Below are positions 25,565 to 33,682 of a stretch of 64,000 nt of DNA, piece after piece. The notes beneath the pieces were generated by a model. It worked only from the letters and a program-made list of their open reading frames with translations, did no database searches and was not told the origin of the DNA. Location of the stretch: NCBI GenBank assembly GCA_016934635.1, contig JAFGSK010000030.1:42404-106403 (forward strand). Reading direction: 5' to 3'. A program made the position numbers and the translations under genes. The DNA is from Caldifarciminota bacterium (GTDB lineage Bacteria; Hydrothermota; Tepidihabitantia; B3-TA06). Each line of letters opens with the position of its first letter. Position 1 is the first letter of the stretch.

Positions 25565-26784
25565 TTCGACCTCTCCATTAAATTAAACTCTTCAAGCAAT
25601 CTCGATATTGCACGTCCGAGGCTTCGTGCACGTAAGAAAAAAGTCAACTTCAACTCTGAGGTAGTAAATGCCTCTATATGGACATCTTCCTCTCGTAGAG
25701 CCTGGAATGCACGTTCGGTAATCTTTGCATCCCTTCCTGCCCCAGGCCCGACCAGGGAAACCGCTGAGATATTTTTCATGACCGAAAGCCCTCGAGCATC
25801 GGTTTCTTTCCTGAAGGCCTCCAGTATCTTCCCTGTGCAAAGAGCGTCTTGTGCAGATACAACGAACGCCAGGTCAAACTCTTGAGCCTGGGGGTGGCCA
25901 TGGGAGTAAAAAAAGATACGCACACCGGCATCGGCCAACCTGACCACAGCCTGTGTAACAACCTCGGGATTGCGGGGCACGTCTTTTATGGTGAAACGAA
26001 CCAGGCCTTTTATCTGGGTCACTGCACGTACGAAGCGCTCCTCTAGAGTCTCCATCTCACCAACCACAAGACCGGGTTTGCTGGGACTAAGGCTTGAGCG
26101 AATCTCTAGTGGTACACGGTAACGCATGGCCAGGGTCGCGGCACGGGGATGAAGCACCCTTGCTCCGTAATCTGAAAGTTCCACCAGTTCTTCGTAGCTT
26201 ATCTTATCTAGTTTTTTGGATAAGGGGAAGATCACTGGATCGGCGCTACAAAATCCCTTGACAGCCTTGTAAAACTCGCAAGAATCGGCCCCCAGGAATC
26301 GGGCAAGAGCCACGGCGGTCGTATCCGAACCTCCCCTGCCTAAGGTTGTAACCTCTTTGGTTTCTGCACTAACACCCTGAAATCCGGCAACGATTGGTAT
26401 CTCGCCTGCATCAATGGTCCGACGGAGCCGGTCACCTCGAACGAATAGAATCCGGGCGTCGTTGTGGCTTTCGTCGGTGTGAATCCCTACCTGAGACCCG
26501 GTAAATGATCGAGCCCTTACTCCCTTTTCACAAAGGGCCATGGCAAGGAGACTCATGGTGATACGCTCACCAGCGGTAAGGAGCATATCAAGCTCCCTAC
26601 CAGAAGGCTTCTTGACAACAGAACGTGCAAGGCTTCCAAGTTCGTCTGTCTGTGAACCCATGGCTGACACCACAACAACAAGCTTGTCTTTGCGGGCTCT
26701 TTCCGAAAGGTAGGAAGCAACGCTCCTAAGATGCCTTGTAGTGGCAAGAGAACGGCCACCGAACTTGGTTACTGCTAAAGCCAT
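25561..26784 (-). CDS. aspartate kinase with ACT domains, atypical active-site motifs
   Basis: This 407-residue protein is an aspartokinase by length and order: an N-terminal amino-acid-kinase domain (about 1-250) with LGRGGSDTTA and GARVLHPRA, then two ACT-like regulatory repeats (about 265-400). It starts the aspartate family pathway that feeds DapA. Two signature motifs deviate: the usual KFGGTS reads KFGGRS, and the usual YTDVDGVYTADPR reads YKAVKGFCSADP. Its job is supported by the operon, but activity or substrate could be altered. It overlaps dapL by ten bases and the glycerate kinase gene by four. Confidence 0.85.
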   Translation of the reverse strand: MALAVTKFGGRSLATTRHLRSVASYLSERARKDKLVVVVSAMGSQTDELGSLARSVVKKPSGRELDMLLTAGERITMSLLAMALCEKGVRARSFTGSQVGIHTDESHNDARILFVRGDRLRRTIDAGEIPIVAGFQGVSAETKEVTTLGRGGSDTTAVALARFLGADSCEFYKAVKGFCSADPVIFPLSKKLDKISYEELVELSDYGARVLHPRAATLAMRYRVPLEIRSSLSPSKPGLVVGEMETLEERFVRAVTQIKGLVRFTIKDVPRNPEVVTQAVVRLADAGVRIFFYSHGHPQAQEFDLAFVVSAQDALCTGKILEAFRKETDARGLSVMKNISAVSLVGPGAGRDAKITERAFQALREEDVHIEAFTTSELKLTFFLRARSLGRAISRLLEEFNLMERSK

Positions 26785-27920
26785 TTAGACAACCTGTCTA
26801 CTGCCTCTTCAATCTGAGCGCGTTCTATTGTGAGTGAAAACCTTACGAATCCTTCTCCCGCCTCCCCGAAACCAATACCCGGGGTAACAAGTACTCCGGT
26901 TTCAGAAAGCATCCTTTTTGAAAAACCCAGGCTTGTCTGTCCCTGAATTGGGATCCTGGCCCATACGTAGAAGGTGGCTTTGGGTGGAGGGACAATCCAA
27001 CCCAGTCGGTTAAGACCTGCCAGGAGTGTTCCGCGGCGGGATTTATATAGCTTACGCAACTGGGAACCGATCTCGGAGACCAACTCCAATGCAGTCTGAG
27101 CAGCACGCTGTATTGCAGTGAACGGTCCAGAATCGGTATTCTGCTTGATTTTCTTCAATGCCGCAATCATCCTGGCGTTGCCTACTGCAAAACCCAGACG
27201 CCAACCGGTCATATTAAAGGTCTTTGAGAAAGAGCCGAACTCTACCGCGCAATCCTTCGCTCCAGGCACTGATAGTACGCTTGGCGGAGGATCGTCAAAG
27301 TAGATTTCGGTATAACAGTTGTCGTTTACGAGCCAGAGATTATGGCTGCGGGAAAACTGCACCGCCTCGGAAAGATGTATAGGAGTAGATACTGCACCTG
27401 TCGGATTCGAGGGATAGTTCAAAATCAAGAGCTTAGTTTGCTGTGTAGCCCTCAGCCTGGGGATATCCATAAGGAAGTGATTTTCCTCAAGGAGTGGCAC
27501 CGGGGTTGGCTTGCCTGCGGCAAGTAATGTCTGATTGCGGTATACGGGATAGGAAGGATCTGGATAAATAACCTCCTCTCCCGGGTCGACAAGTGCCCAG
27601 ATCAGATGACTCAATCCCTCTTTGGAGCCGATAAGAACACAAACCTCTGTCTCAGGATCAAGCTCCACACCGAAGCGTGTCTTGTACCATTCTGCTATAT
27701 CACGACGTAGTGTAAGGGAACCCTCATAATTCGGATAGCGGTGAGTACTTGCATCCTTTACTGCCCGGTTAAGCGCGTTGACAATCTCCGGGTGGGTCGG
27801 GCGGTCCGGATCACCCACGCCAAAGTCTATTACACCTTCCCCGTAGGCCGCTTTTGCCTCATCAAGTTCTGCAAAAAGATACCTTGGAAGTAAATCCAGA
27901 CGTTTAGCGTGTTCTCTCAA
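26775..27920 (-). CDS. dapL: LL-diaminopimelate aminotransferase
   Basis: This 381-residue class I/II aminotransferase carries the PLP-lysine motif SFSKTFNMTGWRLG (about 230-243) and the cofactor-binding asparagine in LNYPSNPTGAV. The N-terminal DFGVGDPDRPTHP and the length fit the DapL group. It converts tetrahydrodipicolinate directly to LL-diaminopimelate, bypassing the succinyl or acetyl routes. The location between dapB and aspartate kinase, each joined by short overlaps, supports the assignment over other aminotransferases. No dapF or lysA is in this window. Confidence 0.88.
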   Translation of the reverse strand: MREHAKRLDLLPRYLFAELDEAKAAYGEGVIDFGVGDPDRPTHPEIVNALNRAVKDASTHRYPNYEGSLTLRRDIAEWYKTRFGVELDPETEVCVLIGSKEGLSHLIWALVDPGEEVIYPDPSYPVYRNQTLLAAGKPTPVPLLEENHFLMDIPRLRATQQTKLLILNYPSNPTGAVSTPIHLSEAVQFSRSHNLWLVNDNCYTEIYFDDPPPSVLSVPGAKDCAVEFGSFSKTFNMTGWRLGFAVGNARMIAALKKIKQNTDSGPFTAIQRAAQTALELVSEIGSQLRKLYKSRRGTLLAGLNRLGWIVPPPKATFYVWARIPIQGQTSLGFSKRMLSETGVLVTPGIGFGEAGEGFVRFSLTIERAQIEEAVDRLSKWL

Positions 27921-28684
27921 TTGTCCTCCAGAAGTGCCGCATAATCATAAAATCCTTCGGGTTTATTGACTATGAATCTTATCGCTTTCAAACAACCTTT
28001 CGCAAATGCCATCCTGCTTGATGCCCGGTGAGTAAGTTCGATACGCTCTCCTTCGGTAACAAAATAAAGAGTATGTTCACCTGCAACATCGCCTCCACGC
28101 AAGGCAAAAACCGCGAGTTCGTCTGGTGACCTTTCTCCGGTGTGCCCCTCGCGGCCGTAAATGGTTTTCGAGACTTCCCTGCTCCCTGAGACTATCTCTG
28201 CAAGCTTCTTTGCAGTGCCCGATGGGGCGTCTTTCTTATGTCGGTGGTGCATCTCTACGATCTCTACGTCATAGTCTGGAAGGGCTTTCGCTACCTTGGC
28301 AGCCAGCTTGAAAAGAAGGTTAACACCGAGTGACATGTTCGGTGCCCAAAAAACAGCTCTCTGCTTTGCCGCCTGGGTAAGCTTTTCGAACTCTCCTTCA
28401 GACAGTCCGGTGGTTCCGGACACTAAGGGTAGTGGAGAATTCTTAATCTTCTCCAGGATGTAGACGAGTCCTCGAGGTGAAGTAAACTCGACTACAACGT
28501 CCGTCTTTTCGAGAAATCCTGCCAGGTCAGAAGTAATCTCTGCGCCGTGGCAAACCTTTCCTATATCAGGATGATCATCTCGCTCCAGGATACTTGAAAG
28601 CTCCATATCCGGGGCTTCGGCAACCATCCTTGCCACGTCCCCTGCCATCCGACCGGCTCCGCCTGCGACTGCAACCCGGATCAT
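27917..28684 (-). CDS. dapB: 4-hydroxy-tetrahydrodipicolinate reductase
   Basis: This 255-residue enzyme has an N-terminal nucleotide-binding motif (VAVAGGAGRMAGDV) and the catalytic signature EMHHRHKKDAPSGTA (about 150-165) with the His-His and Lys residues of DapB. It reduces the DapA product using NAD(P)H. The start overlaps the end of dapA by four bases, and its stop overlaps dapL by four, so translation is coupled along the operon. The GRMG of most DapB proteins reads GRMA here, a small change in the cofactor loop. Confidence 0.95.
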   Translation of the reverse strand: MIRVAVAGGAGRMAGDVARMVAEAPDMELSSILERDDHPDIGKVCHGAEITSDLAGFLEKTDVVVEFTSPRGLVYILEKIKNSPLPLVSGTTGLSEGEFEKLTQAAKQRAVFWAPNMSLGVNLLFKLAAKVAKALPDYDVEIVEMHHRHKKDAPSGTAKKLAEIVSGSREVSKTIYGREGHTGERSPDELAVFALRGGDVAGEHTLYFVTEGERIELTHRASSRMAFAKGCLKAIRFIVNKPEGFYDYAALLEDN

Positions 28685-29568
28685 ACCTCGATTCCGTAGG
28701 CCTCAATGACTGCCCTGATCTTATCGAAGTTCTCCTCGGATACAGGTACCATTGGAAGACGTAAATCCCCTGTATTGATTCCTAGAATACCGCAGGCAGC
28801 CTTGATAGGACCTGGGTTGGTTTCGGTAAAAAGCGCCTTGATAAGCGGGTAAAGCTTCTGGTGAAGGGTGAGTGCGGCTCCGAATTCACCTTCCTCATAG
28901 AATCTAACTATGTTCGCCATGTCGTAGGGCACTATGTTTGACACTACCGAGATAACGCCCTTTCCCCCGACAGAAAGGATGGGCAACGTCAACGAATCGT
29001 CGCCCGAGAGCACGGCAACACGATCGCCACAGCGTCTTACGATGTCGGTAGACTGGTCAAGGTTGCCCGAGGCTTCCTTTACAGCAACTATCTTATCGAA
29101 TTTAGCTGCCAGTCTTTCGACCGTTGCCGGAAGAATATTGCAGCCGGTACGGCCGGGTACGTTGTAGATAACAACGGGTAAGTCGGTCTTCTCGCAAATC
29201 TCAGAGTAGTGACGGAAAAGGCCTTCCTGAGTGGGCTTGTTGTAGTAAGGTGTTACCACTAATGCGGCATCTACGCCGAGATCCGCAACCCTTTCAACAG
29301 CCTTTACGGTCTTTGCCGTTGAGTTTGTACCTGCACCTGCGATTACAGGAATTTCTCTTTCCGCCTCCCGGGCCAACCTGACTGCGGTTGAAATGATCCT
29401 ATCCTGTTCATCTTCTGTAAGTGATGGAGTTTCGCCGGTTGTACCACAGGGCAGAAGTCCGTCAATGCCCTGTGAGATTTGCCAACTAATATGGCGCTCA
29501 AGCGCCTTTATATCAAACTCGCCGTCAGCAAACGGCGTGACGAGAGCAGTTATAGCACCTCGGAACAT
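28681..29568 (-). CDS. dapA: 4-hydroxy-tetrahydrodipicolinate synthase
   Basis: This 295-residue TIM-barrel aldolase has the typical start FRGAITALVTPF, the GLLPCGTTGETPSL loop, YNVPGRTGCN with the conserved tyrosine, and the Schiff-base lysine in VAVKEASGN. It condenses pyruvate with aspartate semialdehyde and begins the branch to diaminopimelate and lysine. It is first in the operon, with AAGGAGG six bases before the ATG and a TTGACT-N17-TATAGT promoter. Diaminopimelate is also the peptidoglycan cross-link residue, so the operon probably serves the cell wall. Confidence 0.95.
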   Translation of the reverse strand: MFRGAITALVTPFADGEFDIKALERHISWQISQGIDGLLPCGTTGETPSLTEDEQDRIISTAVRLAREAEREIPVIAGAGTNSTAKTVKAVERVADLGVDAALVVTPYYNKPTQEGLFRHYSEICEKTDLPVVIYNVPGRTGCNILPATVERLAAKFDKIVAVKEASGNLDQSTDIVRRCGDRVAVLSGDDSLTLPILSVGGKGVISVVSNIVPYDMANIVRFYEEGEFGAALTLHQKLYPLIKALFTETNPGPIKAACGILGINTGDLRLPMVPVSEENFDKIRAVIEAYGIEV

Positions 29569-29588
29569 CTAGCCTCCTTGGATACCTA

Positions 29589-29617
29589 ACTATACTCGAT
29601 TTATACTGGTAAGTCAA
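29589..29617 (-). promoter_or_regulatory. promoter of the dap operon
   Basis: TTGACT (29617-29612), a 17-base spacer and TATAGT (29594-29589), 21 bases before the ATG, with an AAGGAGG ribosome site in the leader. Confidence 0.7.
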
Positions 29618-29803
29618 GCTTTCTTGCAAGTTTAACAAAAAATTAACTTATGCAAGGAATTCTCAGTTTTCCGGGAAGGTTTCAAGATTTACCCGCCTTT
29701 TCAAGCCTATATTAATTGTCAGTGTTATTCCCGTACCCGGCACAACGATTGAAAAGGCAGTTCTTAATTTCAGGTTATATTATAACTTTCATTTAACAAG
29801 AAC

Positions 29804-30100
29804 TCAATAATCATCCTCCCTCGAGCCTTCAAACCAGCCTTGATAGTTATCTTCTTCTTCATACAAGTCGCTTTCTGAAATACCCAGTCCCTTAACCAAA
29901 TCCTCTTCACTTTCGGCAATCTCCTCAGCGTACTTCATCTCGAATCCTCGCTCATCTGAGTAGAACTCGACTTCAAGGGGTTTAAAGGAAACTATACGTA
30001 GGGCCTCACCGCATTCAGGACAGCGAACCTTGTCCTTAACCTTGGTTTTCTTCGACACCGAAAACATGGCGCCGCAAGCCGGACATTCTATTTTAATCAT
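29804..30100 (-). CDS. LysW-like zinc-ribbon protein
   Basis: This 98-residue acidic protein starts with a four-cysteine ribbon (CPACG at about 6-10 and CPECGEALRIVSFKPLEVE at about 28-46). The spacing and the LRIVSFKPL ending resemble LysW/ArgW amino-group carrier proteins. The tail, however, is long and acidic and ends EDDY, not the EDWGE whose last glutamate LysW uses as attachment site. It lies just upstream of the dapA operon, on the same strand, with its own promoter. It may be a carrier-related protein, or simply a ribbon protein with an acidic tail. Confidence 0.65.
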   Translation of the reverse strand: MIKIECPACGAMFSVSKKTKVKDKVRCPECGEALRIVSFKPLEVEFYSDERGFEMKYAEEIAESEEDLVKGLGISESDLYEEEDNYQGWFEGSREDDY

Positions 30101-30131
30101 TTCATCCTCCGGAAATGATTCTGTCGATGCG

Positions 30132-30159
30132 ATTATAGAAAAAACTCTCGCTTTGTCAA
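30132..30159 (-). promoter_or_regulatory. promoter of the LysW-like gene
   Basis: TTGACA (30159-30154), 16-base spacer, TATAAT (30137-30132), about 32 bases before the ATG, with CCGGAGG in the leader. Confidence 0.75.
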
Positions 30160-30399
30160 GCTCAGTCGGAACACCTGTATTTAATCGGTAAAAAGCTACT
30201 TAGCAATACAGCCACAAGTAATATGCTCGTTTATTGGCTGTTTTTGTTCCCTTTATGGAATCACCGTTGGTTTACACCAAGCTTATTCCTGAATCAAGAC
30301 ATTGGAATGATGCCTCAAGTCAATCTGGGTAAGTTCCAAATCTTATCGTCAGGATCGGTAAAGATTACAGTACGGGAATCTTAGATAATTTCTTTCGGT

Positions 30400-30533
30400 T
30401 TATTTCGAGACCCGCTCAGCATCTATGTCATCAACCGGAAAATCGATGCAAGGCTCACTTTCACGCGGTTTTTCCATCTTGCCCCGGGTTTTACCACTAC
30501 CGCAGTCAAAAAAGACATCGTCCTCTTAATCAT
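30400..30533 (-). other. possible small gene with a frameshift at a T run
   Basis: An ATG at 30533 has AAGGAGG four bases upstream. Its own frame closes at 30423 after 36 codons. Past a run of six T (around 30513-30518) the next frame reads a more protein-like stretch (CGSGKTRGKMEKP, then PCIDFPVDDIDAE) to a TAA at 30400. Either a frameshift (real, programmed or a sequencing error) joins the two, or this is chance. The rest of 30160-30618 shows nothing else. Confidence 0.25.
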
Positions 30534-30618
30534 AACACCTCCTTTGACAACGTCCTAAAGGGAATCAAGGCCTGAAATTGGTGATTTTTTTGGGTAAGGA
30601 AATACATGTTTCGTTGTC

Positions 30619-30646
30619 TTGACATCTGAAGGGATGATTATATACT
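30619..30646 (+). promoter_or_regulatory. leaderless promoter of the PilM-like operon
   Basis: TTGACA (30619-30624), 16-base spacer, TATACT (30641-30646), six bases, ATG at 30653. Confidence 0.8.
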
Positions 30647-30652
30647 CAGTCC

Positions 30653-31501
30653 ATGACCTACGGAGTTGACATCTCAGGCAAAGAGATTCGTTGGGTCAAA
30701 TTCATTAAAGAAGCCCAGCTTGCCACATGTGATCGCCTACTTCTGAAAGAAGAGGTATCGGCTCATCTTCTTAAGCAGTCGTTAAAAAGTTTCTTTGTAC
30801 GTGAAAAGGTTCGCCGCTTCGTCTTTGCGGTTCATGGTCCAAGGGTTCGGGCTAAGCTTTTTCCTTCAGACAAGGTGGATATCTCGGAACTGGAAGACCA
30901 CATTGCCTGGGAGGCACGCTTCATGCTTGAATACGATGAGACTCGTGACGTGCTGAGTTTCGATCCCTTACGCAGCGTAGGAAACGAGACATGGATTGTA
31001 GCTGCGGCTGCACCGCGCGATGAGATAAAAAGAAAACTCGGACTTTTCCCGGCTTCACCTACCTACGTCGATACTGCTCTAACCGCTTTAGCCAACGTGG
31101 TTCTTCGTTCCAAATGGGGCAAGCAAGACCTTTTAGCCCTTCATCTTGACCGTACTCGAGCATTTCTGGTTGTGATAAGTCACGGTAATCCGATCCTTAT
31201 GCAGGAAATCGAAAATGTTGGATTGGTTGAACTGAGGCTCGATAAGAAATCTTTAACCTGGTTGCAAGAGGAACTCCGACTACGGCGCAACCTACTTGCC
31301 CAGGACAAGCGAAGTCTCGACAGGTTTCTGCTTTCAGGTGAAGCGGCACTTATTGAGGAGAACGCAAAAGCTCTGGGGGAACGTGTGGGGCTGCCAGGCG
31401 AGGTATTCAATCCTTTCGATGACGTAAGAATGGCAGATCATGAAGATACCGCACCTCTTTACAGCCTGGCATACGCCTGTGCATTGCGGGGGGAAGAATG
31501 A
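30653..31501 (+). CDS. PilM-like actin-fold protein
   Basis: This 282-residue protein has the overall plan of PilM, the cytoplasmic ATPase-fold ring of type IV pilus or type II secretion systems: an N-terminal YGVDISGKEIRWV resembling the first phosphate loop of actin folds, a middle LALHLDRTRAFLVVISHG matching the second, and a C-terminal PLYSLAYACALRG helix like the end of PilM. It is followed with four-base overlaps by PilN- and PilO-like genes. Sequence match is weak, so the assignment rests mainly on gene order and topology. The message is predicted to be leaderless. Confidence 0.68.
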   Translation: MTYGVDISGKEIRWVKFIKEAQLATCDRLLLKEEVSAHLLKQSLKSFFVREKVRRFVFAVHGPRVRAKLFPSDKVDISELEDHIAWEARFMLEYDETRDVLSFDPLRSVGNETWIVAAAAPRDEIKRKLGLFPASPTYVDTALTALANVVLRSKWGKQDLLALHLDRTRAFLVVISHGNPILMQEIENVGLVELRLDKKSLTWLQEELRLRRNLLAQDKRSLDRFLLSGEAALIEENAKALGERVGLPGEVFNPFDDVRMADHEDTAPLYSLAYACALRGEE

Positions 31502-32019
31502 TTCGGATGGACCTCAGGGTTTCCGGACAGCAACCCAAGCTTACTTTCCTGCAGTTCTTTCTTCTTTTTGTAGGTATTTTCCTGGGTGTATCGATAATCG
31601 TAACCGCGGCTTTACTCCTCGAGTGGAATTCACTCGGGAATCTGGCTGAAGAACGCAACGAACTCGCAATCATGCGAGATTCACTCATCCAGGTTGCAGA
31701 AGAGATGAACACCTACCAAACCCTACACAGTCGTCACCAGGAAATACAGCATGCAATCAGGGACTCAAGGCAGGAAACAGATATAAACTCGAGTATCTTA
31801 CGACTTCTTTTATCAGATCTTGAACCGGGCATGAAGCTTTTGAGCTGCAGGATTGAATCGGACAGCGTAATCGCACATTGTTTAAGTCCCTCCAACGTTA
31901 AGGTAGCCAGGTATGTGGAGTCCTTGTCCCGCAGCAAATACGTCAAGGTCGAAAAGAGCGAGCCTCAGGGAATCGTTCAAGGTTTAATCGAACACCGGGT
32001 TCTGTTGAGGATCCCATGA
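31498..32019 (+). CDS. PilN-like inner-membrane protein
   Basis: This 173-residue protein has a short basic cytoplasmic N-terminus, one membrane helix (about 20-42), a coiled-coil stretch (about 45-95), and a small C-terminal alpha/beta domain. That is the layout of PilN/GspL-C. It overlaps both neighbours by four bases. In pilus systems the N-terminus of PilN binds PilM and the periplasmic part pairs with PilO. Assignment comes from topology and operon order. Confidence 0.65.
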   Translation: MIRMDLRVSGQQPKLTFLQFFLLFVGIFLGVSIIVTAALLLEWNSLGNLAEERNELAIMRDSLIQVAEEMNTYQTLHSRHQEIQHAIRDSRQETDINSSILRLLLSDLEPGMKLLSCRIESDSVIAHCLSPSNVKVARYVESLSRSKYVKVEKSEPQGIVQGLIEHRVLLRIP

Positions 32020-32522
32020 GGGTCTTTGTCGGTATTCTTTTCGGCGTATTAACCGCCCTTGCCGTCGTCGCAGGGATTTATCTGTGGCTGGAAATGAGAT
32101 CAGAACACGAGGGTTTATTGGAAGAACGCAGAGAGCTTGAGACAGACATTGCTTTACTGAAAACCGATCTGGCCGACTGGACCGGTACACCACCTGATGT
32201 AAGGCAACTTAAAAGAGAGTTGGACAGTCTACAAGACACTTTAAAGTTTATCGAACCGGATATCGAGGAAATCCTTTCTGCCAGACAGGCGCTTTCCCGC
32301 GATCCGGTACTTCTATTGGCCGAACCACACGATGCCTCTCCCTGGAGGTTCTATCCGTTCCAGATTACAATCGAGGGCAAACCTCAAGCAGTGGATTCGT
32401 TTATGAACATGCTTCAAGAGAATCTTCCTCTGGTCCACTTCGATCGTATTGTAGGCGAATGGAGTTACGGAAATCTTGAATTAGAAGTTGTGGGATCTAT
32501 CAGATTCCCACTCGAGCTATAA
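32016..32522 (+). CDS. PilO-like inner-membrane protein
   Basis: This 168-residue protein has one N-terminal membrane helix (about 3-25), a coiled-coil (about 28-70) and a C-terminal ferredoxin-like region (ITIEGKPQAVDSFMNML, about 115-131), as in PilO. It completes a PilMNO-type trio. No PilP, PilQ secretin, PilB/T ATPase or pilin gene is nearby, so the rest of the system must lie elsewhere or the trio serves another envelope machine. MazG follows 23 bases downstream. Confidence 0.65.
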   Translation: MRVFVGILFGVLTALAVVAGIYLWLEMRSEHEGLLEERRELETDIALLKTDLADWTGTPPDVRQLKRELDSLQDTLKFIEPDIEEILSARQALSRDPVLLLAEPHDASPWRFYPFQITIEGKPQAVDSFMNMLQENLPLVHFDRIVGEWSYGNLELEVVGSIRFPLEL

Positions 32523-32545
32523 GACACTCACCCTTTGGAATGTAA

Positions 32546-33292
32546 ATGACCCTTCGCGAAATAGTCGATTTGCTACGCAAGGAGTGCCCGTGGGATCGCA
32601 AGCAGACAACCTCATCAATTCCACACTTATTCATAGAAGAAGCCTACGAACTTTCCGAGGCCTTGGAATCGGGTGACGGGGCAAGAATCGAGGAGGAGTT
32701 GGGAGATCTTTTATACGTAGTGCTTATGGGCATTAGGATAGCTACCGATGAGACAATGACCGACTACGAAAAGATCGAAAAACGTGCAGCGGACAAGTTG
32801 ATTCGCAGCCATCCTCATGTCTTCGGAAAAGAGGAGGTTACAGGTGAGGACCAAGTGCTTTCCAACTGGGAGCGGATAAAGGAGAAAGAAAAGGGAGACA
32901 AGGGCTTCTTTGAAGGCATTCCAAAGAGCTTACCTGCCCTGGCCCGTGCCCAGATGATGCAGGAGCGCGCGGCCCGTGTCGGGTTCGACTGGCCATCATC
33001 CCAGGGTCCTCTTGATAAGATTCGCGAAGAAACACGCGAACTTGAAGAACACCTTGAGTCTGTGAACTCAGAGGAACTTGAGCACGAACTGGGCGATCTT
33101 TTATTCTCAGTCGTTAACCTTGCCCGACATACAAGCGTGCGGGCAGAACATGCTTTGGCTCGTTCCGCGAGTAAGTTCGCGCGAAGGTTTGAAGAGGTCA
33201 GACGCCTGGCTAGGGAGCGGGGATTGGATTTGGCGGAGCTTGATATTAACGGCCTGGACGAGTTATGGGACGAGGTCAAGGAAAGGGAATAA
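32546..33292 (+). CDS. mazG: nucleoside triphosphate pyrophosphohydrolase
   Basis: This 248-residue protein has two MazG domains: CPWDRKQT with LFIEEAYELSEAL and EELGDLLYVVL in the N-terminal half, and a second EETRELEEHL with ELGDLLFSVVNLAR in the C-terminal half. The E-x-x-E and E-x-x-D metal ligands are present in both. It hydrolyses (d)NTPs to monophosphates and pyrophosphate, cleaning up non-canonical or excess nucleotides. The start has a weak GGAAT site. It lies at the end of the PilMNO-like transcript without an evident functional link. Confidence 0.93.
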   Translation: MTLREIVDLLRKECPWDRKQTTSSIPHLFIEEAYELSEALESGDGARIEEELGDLLYVVLMGIRIATDETMTDYEKIEKRAADKLIRSHPHVFGKEEVTGEDQVLSNWERIKEKEKGDKGFFEGIPKSLPALARAQMMQERAARVGFDWPSSQGPLDKIREETRELEEHLESVNSEELEHELGDLLFSVVNLARHTSVRAEHALARSASKFARRFEEVRRLARERGLDLAELDINGLDELWDEVKERE

Positions 33293-33327
33293 TCCGCTAA
33301 CCGCTCACAGCTTACCGCTCACAGCCT
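33293..33327. repeat. degenerate ACCGCTnAC-type repeat
   Basis: Contains taaccgctcacagc and taccgctcacagcc in tandem. The following stretch to 33552 has no gene; it holds a GGGCAAG/CTTGCCC hairpin (about 33418-33437) and phrases such as aatctgtgataatccgcg that recur at 35530-35550. Confidence 0.55.
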
Positions 33328-33552
33328 TTATCCGTGATTAATTGGAGACTGGCACATTTAATCGGCGTTTTCGAAGGAAAACGATCAGAGGGAGTATCAA
33401 TCTGCGGACAAATAATGGGCAAGGCGTGTCTTGCCCCAACGAAACCTCATCTGCTGATAATTATATTTGTGCCGGATTTAATCTGTGATAATCCGCGTCA
33501 TCTGCGGATGAATAATGGAAAGCACGGCGCAGCCGCACCCGTATGATCTTTG

Positions 33553-33654
33553 TGGAGACAACTGTGTCGTCTTCTCTCGCTGCGACCTACATCCTCAGCT
33601 CGATGGAGACAACTGTGTCGTCTTCACTCGCTGCGACCTACGCCCACAGCTCGT
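33553..33654. repeat. two tandem 51-base repeats
   Basis: 33553-33603 and 33604-33654 are nearly identical (a few substitutions). The period of 51 is a multiple of three, and both units are open in one plus-strand frame (GDNCVVF...CDL), but that frame has no ribosome site and opposes the convincing C45 gene, so I treat it as non-coding. Confidence 0.75.
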
Positions 33655-33682
33655 GTCAAAAAATCTGGAGGTAACTTCGCGA

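Noticed and set aside
33553..33654. Possible CRISPR array
   Set aside because: Only two directly adjacent units with no spacer between them and no cas genes in the window.
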